NCBI RefSeq assembly: GCF_900167465.1
Contig: NZ_FUWR01000006.1
Coordinates: 106,948-170,947 of the forward strand
From: Trichlorobacter thiogenes
Lineage (GTDB): Bacteria > Desulfobacterota > Desulfuromonadia > Geobacterales > Pseudopelobacteraceae
DNA length: 64,000 bases
Direction: 5' to 3'
The translations under genes and the position numbers were made by a program. Positions 1-8,124 of this stretch are shown here, in pieces (within the stretch, counting starts at the first letter, position 1; the number at the start of each line of letters is the position of its first letter). Below the pieces are notes generated by a model that saw nothing but the letters and a program-made list of their open reading frames with translations, was not told the DNA's origin and made no database searches.

Positions 1-189
1 GAACGGGGAATGCAGGTGGTCTCGTTTATTGCCGGGGATCTGGATCAGGTTATACATGCATGCCTGGCTGATCGGCTGAAGGATGGTGAGCTGAGTATGC
101 CGGGCTGTCACCGGGGCAAGCGGCACGGCGCACGGCGCTATCCCGGTAGAAATGCGTGCGTCATGATGTCAGAACAGACAAAGGAGTAA
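1..189 (+). CDS. C-terminal fragment of a NifX/MTH1175-like (ORP-type) protein
   Basis: An open frame runs from the window edge to TAA at 187-189, giving 62 residues of a protein that starts outside the window. The visible part has a VVSFIAGDLDQVI segment followed by a Cys/His/Arg-rich tail (MPGCHRGKRHG). Small NifX/NifB-C/MTH1175-type metal-cluster proteins often end in this pattern of a beta strand plus helix and then a metal-binding tail. The next genes encode another NifX-type protein and FeS ATPases, which supports the reading. The stop lies 5 bases before the next start, and that gene's ribosome binding site overlaps this one's last codons, so they are probably co-transcribed. The family call is tentative because the diagnostic N-terminal half is missing. 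Confidence 0.5.
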   Translation, partial: ERGMQVVSFIAGDLDQVIHACLADRLKDGELSMPGCHRGKRHGARRYPGRNACVMMSEQTKE

Positions 190-194
190 TACAG

Positions 195-425
195 ATGCCA
201 AACAGAAATGGACAAGGACCAATGGGAGCTGGTTCAGGAACCGGACGTGGACGTGGCCAGTGTAACAAGAACAATCAACCGGCCATGACAAACCAGGAGC
301 AGCCGCAAAGTCAGGCAGCCGCTGAGCAGCAACCGTCTGCTACGAATTGCAGGGGACCTCGCAGCTGCGGCACCGGCAAAGGCCGCCGGGGTGATGGATG
401 TGGCAACGGACGTGGCCAACGCTAG
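195..425 (+). CDS. Small Gly/Arg/Gln-rich cysteine-containing protein (DUF5320-like)
   Basis: A 76-residue protein beginning MPNRNGQGPMGAG. The ATG at 195 is preceded by AAGGAG at 181-186, which favours it over the upstream in-frame ATG at 156. The N-terminus carries the GPxGxGxxTGRGRGxC-like pattern of DUF5320 proteins, the centre is Gln-rich, and the C-terminus repeats Cys/Gly/Arg (CRGPRSCGTGKG, CGNGRGQR). Such proteins commonly neighbour NifX/MTH1175 and MinD-like FeS ATPase genes in anaerobes. Their function is not established. Here the gene sits between two NifX-type genes and is followed by a terminator. Confidence 0.75.
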   Translation: MPNRNGQGPMGAGSGTGRGRGQCNKNNQPAMTNQEQPQSQAAAEQQPSATNCRGPRSCGTGKGRRGDGCGNGRGQR

Positions 426-477
426 TGGATTCCCGATCATGCCGGCCTATCACCTGTGAAGGCTGAGCAATGCGGGA

Positions 478-520
478 GCGCCGGTGTCTTACCGGAGGGA
501 GAGGCACCGGCGCATTTTTT
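478..520 (+). terminator. Rho-independent terminator
   Basis: Perfect 9-bp stem GCGCCGGTG (478-486) / CACCGGCGC (505-513) followed by ATTTTTTAG. It separates the DUF5320-like gene from the next NifX-type gene. Confidence 0.85.
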
Positions 521-534
521 AGTCAGGAGAAGCT

Positions 535-897
535 ATGAATAAAATTGCATTTACCACCGCCGGACAAGAGCTTTCTGCAGCACTGGACCCCCGTTTTGGG
601 CGTGCAGCACGCTTTCTGATCTACGATCTGCAGTCAAAAAGCGTCCAGATTATAGAAAATCAGCAAGGCCGTAATGCAGCCCAAGGTGCCGGCATTCAAG
701 CCGCGGAAACTGTCGTAAAGGCGGGAGTTGACACCCTTGTAACCGGTCATTGCGGCCCCAAGGCGTTCAAGGTGCTGGCTGCAGCCGGCGTACAGGTATT
801 TAACTGCAATGCTGCAACCGTTGATGAGGCCCTGCATGAGCTACTGGTCGGCAGACTGCCTGCTGCAGAAAACTCTGATGTTGAAGGACACTGGTAA
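535..897 (+). CDS. NifX/NifB-C (MTH1175-like) metal-cluster-binding family protein
   Basis: A 120-residue protein with the single-domain dinitrogenase-cofactor-biosynthesis fold. It opens MNKIAFTTAGQELSAALDPRFGRA, matching the strand and 'D.RFGRA' signature at residues 18-23. It continues with the VVKAGVDTLVTGHCGPKAF core at about residues 61-79 and the GVQVFNC segment at about 86. Members bind Mo, Fe or Mo-Cu clusters; the Desulfovibrio orange protein is one. AGGAGA at 525-530 supports the start. The TAA overlaps the ATG of the next ATPase by one base, implying translational coupling. No nif structural genes are seen, so a role in nitrogenase maturation is not implied. By context it may be an ORP-like partner of the two FeS MinD ATPases. 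Confidence 0.8.
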   Translation: MNKIAFTTAGQELSAALDPRFGRAARFLIYDLQSKSVQIIENQQGRNAAQGAGIQAAETVVKAGVDTLVTGHCGPKAFKVLAAAGVQVFNCNAATVDEALHELLVGRLPAAENSDVEGHW

Positions 898-1778
898 TGG
901 CAGCGGCACGCAAACAAAACGCATACAGAATCGCCGTTGCATCCGGCAAGGGGGGCACCGGCAAGACCACCGTGGCCCTGAACCTGGCAGCTATGTTCGG
1001 AGAACCGGTGCAGCTGGCCGATTGCGATGTGGAGGAGCCCAACGACAATCTGTTCCTGCGCTGCGAGCAGTTGACCCCGCACGAGGTCACCATGCTGGTG
1101 CCGGAAGTGGACCCCCAACGCTGCAACGGCTGTGGGGCCTGTGGTGAACTGTGCCAGTTTCGCGGGATTGTTTCTCTGGGAAGCAGGGCGCTGGTTTTTC
1201 CGGAACTCTGCCATGGCTGCGGTGGCTGCGCGCTGGTCTGCCCAACCGGCGCCCTTACGGAACATCCCCATCGGATTGGCACCATCTCGGTTGGACAATC
1301 AGGTACGATCAGGCTGATTGAAGGCAGGCTGGAGGTCGGTGTCTCGCTGGTTCCACCGGTGATCCGTGCAGTGCGGGATCAGTTGCTGGACGATGTTCCA
1401 GCCATCCTTGATGCTCCCCCCGGCACATCCTGTCCGGTGGTTGCCACCCTGCGTGAATCTGATTATCTGGTGCTGGTGACCGACCCGACCCCTTTTGGCC
1501 TGCATGACCTGAAACTGGCGGTAGCCCTGGCCAAAGAGCTTGGACTGCCCTGCGGCGTGGTGGTAAACCGGGCTGGTGAAGATCTGGTCGGTCTGCATAG
1601 CTACTGCCAGGCCGAAAACCTGCCGATCCTGCTTTCCCTGCCAGATGATCGACAGATTGCCGAAGTCACCTCACGGGGAGATCTGGTTGCCCTGGCACTG
1701 CCTGAGTATGGCCAGATGTTTTCAGAACTGGCGACAAAGCTTAAGCACGAGCTGACTCATCCGGGAGGTACGCCATGA
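897..1778 (+). CDS. MinD/ParA-family P-loop ATPase with inserted ferredoxin domain
   Basis: A 293-residue cytosolic ATPase. A deviant Walker A (SGKGGTGKTT) lies at about residues 17-26. An inserted 2x[4Fe-4S] ferredoxin domain follows at about 70-120, with CNGCGACGELCQF and CHGCGGCALVCPTGA motifs. The switch region LDAPPGTSCPV lies near 168. Such pairs occur in the ORP complex of Desulfovibrio and in related anaerobe clusters, where they are proposed to couple ATP hydrolysis to FeS handling or cell-division-linked functions. The start overlaps the upstream stop (TAATG) and the stop overlaps the next start (ATGA), so three genes are translationally coupled. The exact client is unknown. Confidence 0.88.
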   Translation: MAAARKQNAYRIAVASGKGGTGKTTVALNLAAMFGEPVQLADCDVEEPNDNLFLRCEQLTPHEVTMLVPEVDPQRCNGCGACGELCQFRGIVSLGSRALVFPELCHGCGGCALVCPTGALTEHPHRIGTISVGQSGTIRLIEGRLEVGVSLVPPVIRAVRDQLLDDVPAILDAPPGTSCPVVATLRESDYLVLVTDPTPFGLHDLKLAVALAKELGLPCGVVVNRAGEDLVGLHSYCQAENLPILLSLPDDRQIAEVTSRGDLVALALPEYGQMFSELATKLKHELTHPGGTP

Positions 1779-2653
1779 GCAAGGATCATATCCGCGAACT
1801 GGTGGTGCTGTCCGGTAAAGGCGGTACCGGAAAGACCAGTGTCACCGCCTCGTTTGCCCTGTTAGCCAACAAGGCGGTGCTGGCTGATTGTGATGTGGAT
1901 GCAGCCGACCTGCATCTGCTGCTTACCCCGATGGTTGAACAACGTCATGCCTTCATGAGTGGCCACGAAGCGGTCATCCGGCCGCAGGACTGTACCGGTT
2001 GCGGCATCTGCATGGATAGCTGTCGCTTTGACGCCATCCGCAAGGATGGGGCAGTCTGCAGGATTGATCCGGTTGCCTGTGAAGGATGCAGTGTCTGCTA
2101 CCGTCTCTGCCCTGACAAGGCGATTGATTTTCCTGAACGGGTCTGTGGAGAATGGATGGTATCTGGCACCCGCTGCGGCCCGATGGTCCATGCCCAGTTG
2201 GGTGTTGCTGCCGAGAACTCCGGCAAGCTGGTAACCACCGTACGGGAACAGGCCTGGGCAGTTGCCGTTGACAAACGGATTCCGCTGATCATCTCAGACG
2301 GTCCTCCCGGTATCGGCTGTCCGGTGATCGCCTCCTTAAGCGGTGTATCATTGGCTTTGGTGGTGACTGAGCCAACCGTATCCGGCCTGCACGACCTGCA
2401 ACGGGTATTGGCCCTGGCCCGGCATTTTTCTGTCCCTACGGCTGTCTGTGTCAACAAGTGGGACATCAATCCGCAACAGACTGAAAAAATTGAAGCAGCT
2501 GCACGATCTGCCGGTGCAGCAGTAACCGGACGGATCCGTTACGACCGCTCGGTAACCCAGGCACAACTGCAACAAAAAGCGGTGGTAGAACTTGATGCAG
2601 GGGCTGGCGATGATATTCGCGTTATCTGGAAACAGGTAACAGAGTTGCTTTAG
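1775..2653 (+). CDS. MinD/ParA-family P-loop ATPase with inserted ferredoxin domain (second of a pair)
   Basis: A 292-residue paralogue of the preceding gene with the same layout. Deviant Walker A SGKGGTGKTS lies at about residues 13-22. Two [4Fe-4S] motifs follow (CTGCGICMDSCRF and CEGCSVCYRLCP) and then a DGPPGIGCPV switch near residue 170. The ATGA overlap with the upstream gene argues for a stoichiometric heteromeric pair. The protein is soluble, with no signal or membrane segment. The family assignment is secure and the cellular role is inferred only from cluster similarity to the ORP operon. Confidence 0.88.
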   Translation: MSKDHIRELVVLSGKGGTGKTSVTASFALLANKAVLADCDVDAADLHLLLTPMVEQRHAFMSGHEAVIRPQDCTGCGICMDSCRFDAIRKDGAVCRIDPVACEGCSVCYRLCPDKAIDFPERVCGEWMVSGTRCGPMVHAQLGVAAENSGKLVTTVREQAWAVAVDKRIPLIISDGPPGIGCPVIASLSGVSLALVVTEPTVSGLHDLQRVLALARHFSVPTAVCVNKWDINPQQTEKIEAAARSAGAAVTGRIRYDRSVTQAQLQQKAVVELDAGAGDDIRVIWKQVTELL

Positions 2654-2682
2654 AGACTTATTATTCTTCAGGAGGCATCAGT

Positions 2683-3603
2683 ATGGACGCAGCACAACAG
2701 GAAAACAGTTCGCAGGAGCAGGCCTGCCCACCTTCAGCATGTGAATCATGCTCATCCAGCAGCTGCTCGGCAACCAGTAAAAAACTGACTGAGAGCGAGC
2801 AGGAATTTGAAGATCGCCGTCGTCTGGCCTCGCGGCTCTGCAGGATAAAACACAAGATTGTGGTGATGTCCGGTAAAGGCGGTGTTGGTAAAAGTACCGT
2901 GGCAGTCAACCTGGCCATGGGGCTGCATCTGGCTGGCAAGAAGGTCGGTTTGCTTGATGTGGATATCCATGGTCCCAGTGTACCCACCATGCTTGGCCTG
3001 GAAAAAAGCCAGGTTCTGGAAGGCAATGGTGAACTGGTACCGGTAGATCTGAACGGCATGAAGGTCATCTCGCTGGGGTTCTTTTTGAAAGAGCAGGATG
3101 AAGCGGTGATCTGGCGCGGTCCGATGAAGACCGGCGTGATTACCCAGTTTATCCGCGATGTGGCCTGGGGTGATCTGGACTACCTGATTGTGGACTCCCC
3201 TCCAGGCACCGGCGATGAACCGCTTTCAGTCTGCCAGACCCTTGAGGGGGCAGACGGCGCAGTGATCGTCACCACCCCGCAAAAGGTGGCTGCGGTGGAT
3301 GTCCGCAAATCCATCTCCTTCTGTCGTCAGATCAACCTGCCGGTGCTGGGGGTGATTGAAAACATGAACGGCTTTGTCTGCCCCAAATGCGGAGAACTGA
3401 CCGCTGTCTTTCAATCCGGTGGCGGCAAGCTGATGGCCGATGATATGGGGGTGCCGTTTCTGGGGTCAGTGCCGATTGATCCCCAGATTGCCGAGGCCGG
3501 TGACAGCGGAGTAGCGTTTTTGCAACGGTATGCCAGCTCTACCACTGCAGAGCTGTTTCAGAAGCTGCTCAAACCGGTGGTAGCCCTGGATCATGCCAGT
3601 TGA
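2683..3603 (+). CDS. Mrp/Nbp35-type iron-sulfur carrier ATPase
   Basis: A 306-residue protein of the Mrp/ApbC/Nbp35 group of FeS scaffold and carrier ATPases. The first 35 residues hold a cysteine cluster (C15, C20, C23, C28), reminiscent of the N-terminal cluster of eukaryotic Nbp35. The Walker A MSGKGGVGKST is at about residues 62-72 and VDSPPGTGDEP near 171. The dimer-bridging CPKC motif (VCPKCGE) is at about 232-237. GGAGG in the 2670s precedes the ATG. The Cys-rich N-terminal extension is absent from many bacterial Mrp proteins. It stands with the two ferredoxin-containing ATPases, as in ORP-type clusters. Confidence 0.9.
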   Translation: MDAAQQENSSQEQACPPSACESCSSSSCSATSKKLTESEQEFEDRRRLASRLCRIKHKIVVMSGKGGVGKSTVAVNLAMGLHLAGKKVGLLDVDIHGPSVPTMLGLEKSQVLEGNGELVPVDLNGMKVISLGFFLKEQDEAVIWRGPMKTGVITQFIRDVAWGDLDYLIVDSPPGTGDEPLSVCQTLEGADGAVIVTTPQKVAAVDVRKSISFCRQINLPVLGVIENMNGFVCPKCGELTAVFQSGGGKLMADDMGVPFLGSVPIDPQIAEAGDSGVAFLQRYASSTTAELFQKLLKPVVALDHAS

Positions 3604-3809
3604 TGTTTACCCAGGTTACACCGGATAGCACCGTGCTGGAACTGGTGGAGTACCACCCTGAAACCGAGGCTGTGTTTAACCGTTACGGCCAGCGGCTTGG
3701 GGTCTGCCTCTGTTGTGAGGCATTGTTTTGCACGCTTAGGGAGGTTGCAGTGCGTTATGAGCTGAATCTTGACGAACTGCTCTCCCGGCTGAACAGCGTT
3801 ATTGAATAA
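3603..3809 (+). CDS. DUF1858-like small protein
   Basis: A 68-residue protein whose ATG overlaps the stop of the Mrp gene by one base (TGATG). It begins with the FTQVTPDSTVLELVEYHPE pattern and has LGVCLCCEALFCTL in the middle, matching the general plan of DUF1858 domains (ITPD.TV.ELL...PE...V....G..C..C). These are short helical domains associated with FeS or hybrid-cluster proteins. The three cysteines may bind a metal or a cluster. Co-translation with Mrp suggests a partner role, which is an inference. Confidence 0.7.
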   Translation: MFTQVTPDSTVLELVEYHPETEAVFNRYGQRLGVCLCCEALFCTLREVAVRYELNLDELLSRLNSVIE

Positions 3810-3831
3810 CCACTACTGAACAGGGGCTCCC

Positions 3832-5250
3832 ATGGATGACGTAAAAAAGCTGCTGGTAATTGATGATGAGCCTGCCATTCGCGAAGGGGTACGCAGGATT
3901 CTGGAGTCAGAATCGTTTCAGGTGGAGACCTTTGCCAATGGCCATGCTGCCTTGGAACGGATCAAGCAGGAGCCGTTTGATCTGGTGGTCACTGACCTGA
4001 AGATGCCCGGCATCAGCGGCATGGAGGTGCTGAAGGCGATCAAGGAGATCCAGCCGGATCTGCCGGTGATCTTCATTACCGGCTATTCTTCCGTTGACAG
4101 CGCCGTAGAGGTAATGAAGCTGGGGGCGGTGGATTATATTGCCAAGCCATTTACCCCGGAAGAGATGCTGAACACCATCAGGCTGGCCCTTGAGCAGCGG
4201 GTTGTTGACCTTGGTGATCTATACCTGCTCAAGGAGCTGCGGGATGGCGAAGGGTTTGATCGTTTCGTGGGCAAGAGCCATGAGATGGTCAAGGTCTATC
4301 GCAGGATCATGCAGGTTGCCCCCACTGACAGCACCGTGCTGATCACCGGCGAATCAGGCACCGGCAAAGAGCTGGTGGCCCGTGCCATCCACAAGCACAG
4401 TTCCCGACGGGATCACCCCTTTGTGGCGGTGGATTGCACCTCGCTGGTGGAAAGCCTGCTTGAATCAGAACTGTTCGGCCACGTCAAGGGCTCCTTTACC
4501 GGGGCGATGCACACCAAGACCGGCCTGTTCAAGGTGGCGGAGGGCGGCACCCTGTTTCTGGATGAAGTCTCCAACCTGAGCCTGACCACCCAGGCCAAAC
4601 TGCTGCGGGTACTGCAGGAACGGGAGGTCACCCCGATCGGCGGCACCCAGCCGACCCCGATCAACATCAGACTGGTGGCAGCCACCAACCGCAGCCTGCG
4701 TGAGATGGTGGCAGAAGGAACCTTTCGGGAGGATCTGTTTTTCCGCTTAAATATCATCCCGATGGATCTGCCGCCTTTGCGGGATCGTATCGGTGACATA
4801 CCGCTGCTGGTTGGGCACACGGTACGCACCGTGGCCGAAGAAGTGGGTAAGGATATCAAAGGGGTGACTGCCGGGGCGATGCAGGTACTGCAGAGTTACA
4901 GCTTCCCCGGCAATGTGCGGGAGCTTGAAAATATCATTGAGCGGGCGGTGGTGTTGGCTGAAGACAGCCTGATTACCCCGGATGATCTGGAGCTGAACCA
5001 TGCCGCAAGCCCGGCCATACTGCTGGATTACACGGCTGTGCCGTTGAGTGTGGAAGAGCTGAAAGAGACCAAGCGCCACCTGCGGGAACAGGCGGTGGAA
5101 GATATTGAAAAGGCCTTTGTGGTAAATGCCCTGCAACGCAACCGGGGCAATATTACCCGCGCTGCCGAAGAGACCGGCATGCTGCGCCCCAACTTCCAGG
5201 CCATGATGAAGAAGCTTGGCATATCGGCCAGGGATTATGTTGAAGCCTGA
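3832..5250 (+). CDS. Sigma54-dependent (NtrC-family) response regulator
   Basis: A 472-residue activator. It has an N-terminal receiver (VIDDEP at 9-14, phosphoacceptor D55 in VVTDLKMPG, K near 104) and a central AAA+ sigma54-interaction domain with Walker A GESGTGKE. The loop that contacts sigma54 reads GSFTGA rather than the usual GAFTGA; A-to-S at this position is a conservative change. A Fis-type HTH lies at the C-terminus (RNRGNITRAAEETGM). The stop overlaps the start of the heme-sensor kinase gene, so the two form a two-component pair. Three clear -24/-12 promoters lie downstream within 14 kb (7103, 14768, 17663). They are the most economical candidates for its targets, which is an inference. 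Confidence 0.92.
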   Translation: MDDVKKLLVIDDEPAIREGVRRILESESFQVETFANGHAALERIKQEPFDLVVTDLKMPGISGMEVLKAIKEIQPDLPVIFITGYSSVDSAVEVMKLGAVDYIAKPFTPEEMLNTIRLALEQRVVDLGDLYLLKELRDGEGFDRFVGKSHEMVKVYRRIMQVAPTDSTVLITGESGTGKELVARAIHKHSSRRDHPFVAVDCTSLVESLLESELFGHVKGSFTGAMHTKTGLFKVAEGGTLFLDEVSNLSLTTQAKLLRVLQEREVTPIGGTQPTPINIRLVAATNRSLREMVAEGTFREDLFFRLNIIPMDLPPLRDRIGDIPLLVGHTVRTVAEEVGKDIKGVTAGAMQVLQSYSFPGNVRELENIIERAVVLAEDSLITPDDLELNHAASPAILLDYTAVPLSVEELKETKRHLREQAVEDIEKAFVVNALQRNRGNITRAAEETGMLRPNFQAMMKKLGISARDYVEA

Positions 5251-6868
5251 CCAACTGTTAAGACAACTACTACCACGCCGATTCTCGCTGATTCAAAAGT
5301 TGACTATCCTGACCGGCACCGTGGTGGTGCTGTTCATGACCTTGTTTGCCTGGGTTAATATCAACAACCTGCAAAAACTGCTGGTCAACAACACCATCCG
5401 GGATCTTGACAACCTGGCATCCACCATCATCAGGATGACCCACCATCAGATGCTGGTGGACAATCGTGTCGTCGTCTACCAGATGATCAATGAAGTGGCC
5501 AACCGTCCAGGGATTGAGCGGATCAGGATGATCAATCGCAGCGGCGTGATCGTCCACTCAACCGCCACTGATGAAATCGGGCAACTGCTGGATCAGAAAG
5601 CAGCCCAGTGTAACCTTTGCCACAAACCGGGACAGACGCTGATCCGCCCGCCGCTGCTTGAGCGCAGCCGTTTCTTTACCCTGCCCAATGGCAAGCAGGT
5701 TATGGGACTGGCAAAAGCGGTACAGAACGAACAAAGCTGCTCCACAGCTGCCTGTCATGCCCATGTCGCTTCCACCAAGGTACTGGGGGTGGTTGATATC
5801 ATTGTATCCCTGGATGTGCTCAAGGCGGATCTTGCCTCCTATCGCAACCGGATCATTCTGCTGACGGTGCTGCTGATCATCCTGCTGGGGGCCTCACTGA
5901 CCTTTTTTACCCTGCATCTGGTTAATCGACCGGTCAATGAACTGCTTCGCCACACCGCCAGGCTGGCCCAGGGACAACTGGATTGCGAAATGACGCCTAC
6001 TTCCAATGATGAGCTGGGGGAGCTGATGCGTGCCTTTCAGCTGATGACCAACAACCTTCGACAGGCCCGCAATGATCTGGAGGAATGGGGACGCACCCTT
6101 GAAGAAAAGGTAAGAGACCGCTCGGAACAGTTGCAGCGGATGCAGATGCAGCTGGTGCATACAGAAAAACTGGCATCGCTGGGAGAACTGGTGGCCGGTA
6201 TTGCCCATGAGATCAACAACCCGCTTTCCGGCATCCTGATCTTCAGTTCCTTGGCAGCCAAGGATAAACGGCTTGATCCGGCGTTAAAGGGAGATCTGGA
6301 GACCATCAGCAGCGAAGCCCAGCGCTGCGCCGGTATTGTCAAGGGGTTGCTGGAATTTGCCCGGGATTACCAACCCAAGATGACGGTATGTGACATCAAC
6401 CAGGTTGTCGTGGATTCCCTGCGGCTGGTTGAATGCCAGTCTGTCTTCCAGAATGTCGCGATCCTGCGCCAACTGGCCAATGACCTGCCGCTGATCATGG
6501 CTGACCAGAACCAGCTTAAACAGGTCTTCATCAACATCTTCATCAATGCAGGCCAGGCCATGCAGGATCTTAAACGGGGCGAACTGAAGATTATCACAGC
6601 CAGAGCAGGTGATCCGGCAGGCGGTGTTATACTACGAATTTCTGATTCAGGTTACGGCGTGCCGGAAGAACAACTGGGAAAGTTGTTTGATCCCTTCTTT
6701 ACCACCAAAGGCACCGGTGGTACCGGGTTGGGACTGTCGGTCTCCTACGGCATCATTCAGGCCCATGGCGGCACCATTACCGCTGAAAGCAGCATTGGTG
6801 TTGGCACAACCTTCAGTATCAGCCTGCCCCCTTGCACTGACAGTAACCAGACCGATCCGGGGGTTTAA
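5237..6868 (+). CDS. Sensor histidine kinase with diheme c-type periplasmic sensor
   Basis: A 543-residue membrane kinase. The ATG at 5237 (preceded by CAGGG) is preferred to the TTG at 5216; either overlaps the upstream regulator gene. TM1 spans about 19-41 and TM2 about 205-228, enclosing a roughly 160-residue periplasmic domain. That domain has two covalent-heme motifs, C125-xx-C128-H129 and C168-x4-C173-H174. Then follow HAMP, a HisKA domain with H324 in GIAHEINNP, and an HATPase with [10 protein letters not shown] c-heme sensor implies detection of redox state, O2, NO or a small ligand in the periplasm. The same sensor architecture recurs at 8928-9779 without a kinase. Partner regulator: the gene immediately upstream. 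Confidence 0.92.
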   Translation: MLKPDQLLRQLLPRRFSLIQKLTILTGTVVVLFMTLFAWVNINNLQKLLVNNTIRDLDNLASTIIRMTHHQMLVDNRVVVYQMINEVANRPGIERIRMINRSGVIVHSTATDEIGQLLDQKAAQCNLCHKPGQTLIRPPLLERSRFFTLPNGKQVMGLAKAVQNEQSCSTAACHAHVASTKVLGVVDIIVSLDVLKADLASYRNRIILLTVLLIILLGASLTFFTLHLVNRPVNELLRHTARLAQGQLDCEMTPTSNDELGELMRAFQLMTNNLRQARNDLEEWGRTLEEKVRDRSEQLQRMQMQLVHTEKLASLGELVAGIAHEINNPLSGILIFSSLAAKDKRLDPALKGDLETISSEAQRCAGIVKGLLEFARDYQPKMTVCDINQVVVDSLRLVECQSVFQNVAILRQLANDLPLIMADQNQLKQVFINIFINAGQAMQDLKRGELKIITARAGDPAGGVILRISDSGYGVPEEQLGKLFDPFFTTKGTGGTGLGLSVSYGIIQAHGGTITAESSIGVGTTFSISLPPCTDSNQTDPGV

Positions 6869-6883
6869 TCAAAACAAGCAGCA

Positions 6884-7006
6884 ACTGCATAGCTGCCGCA
6901 TACAACTACGAATGAGTGCATATAATTTATATCATCAGTAATTTAAGAATGTTAGCTGGTATTTGGCATACAGTTTCAATCTGCTACTGCATAGCTAAAA
7001 CATACA
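6884..7006 (+). promoter_or_regulatory. Two direct repeats, candidate activator-binding sites (UAS)
   Basis: The composite element ACTGCATAGCT-N4-CATACA occurs at 6884-6904 and again at 6986-7006, 102 bp apart on the same strand. Both copies lie 100-220 bp upstream of the -24/-12 promoter at 7103, a distance typical of NtrC-type enhancers. A further GGCATACAG lies at 6965-6973. The binding protein is inferred to be the sigma54 regulator encoded at 3832-5250. The 300-bp gap between the kinase gene and the next gene holds these sites and the promoter and no evident gene. Confidence 0.5.
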
Positions 7007-7102
7007 GCAAGCAATCCAGCAACCGCTTAAACGGTCACTGTCTCTAAAAATAAGTTGATCAATTACAGTTGGTTGCATTTTTATTTTCGATATTTTCATG
7101 TT

Positions 7103-7118
7103 TGGCATCCTCTGTGCT
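7103..7118 (+). promoter_or_regulatory. Sigma54 (-24/-12) promoter
   Basis: TGGCATCCTCTGTGCT has GG at 7104-7105 and GC at 7116-7117 with exactly 10 bp between them, matching TGGCAy-N6-TGCw-type sigma54 promoters. It is 51 bp upstream of the start at 7169. Equivalent promoters precede the homologous genes at 14717 and 17617. Confidence 0.8.
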
Positions 7119-7168
7119 CTATACAGATCATCGTTTATCGATCATACGCAGCACCCTGGGAGGATGCC

Positions 7169-7411
7169 ATGAAAACTAAAATCGTTAACTTTTTGATCCC
7201 GATGCTCGGCGGCAGTGCAACTTCAGCATTTGCAGCAGACGGCGCACTGCAGGATGGCGGTGGACCACTGGTCTGGTTCTTTATCGGCTTTGGCGTACTG
7301 GTGTTGATGGTGCAGGCTGTTCCAGCCCTGGTTCTGCTCTATTCGATGGCCAAGGCTGTTTTCAGCCCATCTGAATCCAGCACCACCGCATCAGTGACAA
7401 GTCACAAATAA
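7169..7411 (+). CDS. Small membrane protein, family A (first gene of sigma54 unit 1)
   Basis: An 80-residue protein. The ATG at 7169 follows GGGAGGATGCC. It has a cleavable signal-like segment (about 1-22, ending SAFA-A) and one strong transmembrane helix at about 34-58 carrying VWFFIGFGVLVLMVQAVPA, then a short Ser/Thr-rich tail. It is homologous over its whole length to the proteins at 14466-14717 and 17381-17617; all three share W-x-FIGFGV and Q-A-x-PA. I do not recognise a named family. Always being first behind a sigma54 promoter and beside heme-sensor or cytochrome genes suggests a subunit or assembly factor of a membrane redox complex. Confidence 0.8.
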   Translation: MKTKIVNFLIPMLGGSATSAFAADGALQDGGGPLVWFFIGFGVLVLMVQAVPALVLLYSMAKAVFSPSESSTTASVTSHK

Positions 7412-7454
7412 ATCTGATTCATACCAAACCATCTTTATCAAGGAGAACAAAGCC

Positions 7455-7724
7455 ATGAAATCTGTTCGCACCGCCCTTACCACCCTTGCATTGTCTGTCA
7501 TTGGCATGAGTAGCGCCTTTGCTTCCGCAGATCACGCCAACCATATTGATACCAGCCTGACCTATAACAGCGGCATCCTGGTATTGGCCTTTGCCGGCTT
7601 CCTGGCCCTGGTGGTAGTGGTGCAGACCATACCTGCCGTTATCAGCCTCTACAACATGATCAAAAAGACTGCAGAAGAAAGCAGCAGACAGCAGCAGACT
7701 GTACGGGCCAATGCACGGGACTGA
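7455..7724 (+). CDS. Small membrane protein, family B
   Basis: An 89-residue protein with AAGGAGAAC before the ATG. It has a signal-like segment to about residue 24 (SSAFASA), a conserved soluble stretch HIDTSLTYNSGILVLAF, and one TM helix through LALVVVVQTIPAVISLY. It then has a charged Gln-rich tail. The copy at 16698-16964 is almost identical through residues 30-66 and different at both ends. It shares with family A the Q-[AT]-x-PA motif at the same place in the helix, so families A and B may be distant homologues that associate. Function unknown. Confidence 0.8.
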   Translation: MKSVRTALTTLALSVIGMSSAFASADHANHIDTSLTYNSGILVLAFAGFLALVVVVQTIPAVISLYNMIKKTAEESSRQQQTVRANARD

Positions 7725-8112
7725 TAGTCAGTATGACGGGGGCGAGTCCCTGGCTCGCCCCTCAGAATCTGATGAGCTGCCAGCAGCAGCGTCCACCGTC
7801 TGTGCGTTGCCCAATCAGCCAGATCCTGTTGCCTTCAAACAGGCGATGGATCTGATCCGCAGACGGCGTAAATATTTTTTCGCCACGGTTATCGCTTATA
7901 TGCCCCTAATGTGGGTGGCCAACAAGATTTCCCCCACCTTTCGCAGCATGGCCATCACCTTCTCTGTCTGGGTGGTGGTGCTGTTTATTACCGCCCTGTA
8001 CTCTGCCCTGGCACGCTGCCCGCGCTGCGGTCATTACTTTCATATGAACGGCATGTCGCTGTTGTATCTGCGGCGCTGTCTGCACTGTCAAAACCATATA
8101 AACGCTTCATAG
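7711..8112 (+). CDS. Membrane protein with C-terminal zinc-ribbon-like motif
   Basis: A 133-residue protein whose ATG at 7711 overlaps the end of the preceding gene by 14 bases; no strong ribosome site is visible, so it may depend on coupling. A soluble N-terminal about 55 residues is followed by two TM helices (about 58-76 and 82-102). The C-terminal motif CPRCGHYFH-x12-CLHC has the spacing of a two-knuckle zinc ribbon on the cytoplasmic face. I do not recognise the family. It lies in the same sigma54 unit as the family A and B proteins and TatA. Confidence 0.65.
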   Translation: MHGTDSQYDGGESLARPSESDELPAAASTVCALPNQPDPVAFKQAMDLIRRRRKYFFATVIAYMPLMWVANKISPTFRSMAITFSVWVVVLFITALYSALARCPRCGHYFHMNGMSLLYLRRCLHCQNHINAS

Positions 8113-8124
8113 AGGAGAGAGAAT

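Noticed and set aside
535..3603. Nitrogenase (nif) cluster
   Set aside because: NifX-like and Mrp-like proteins alone do not indicate nif. No nifHDK, nifB or nifEN sequence is present in the window.
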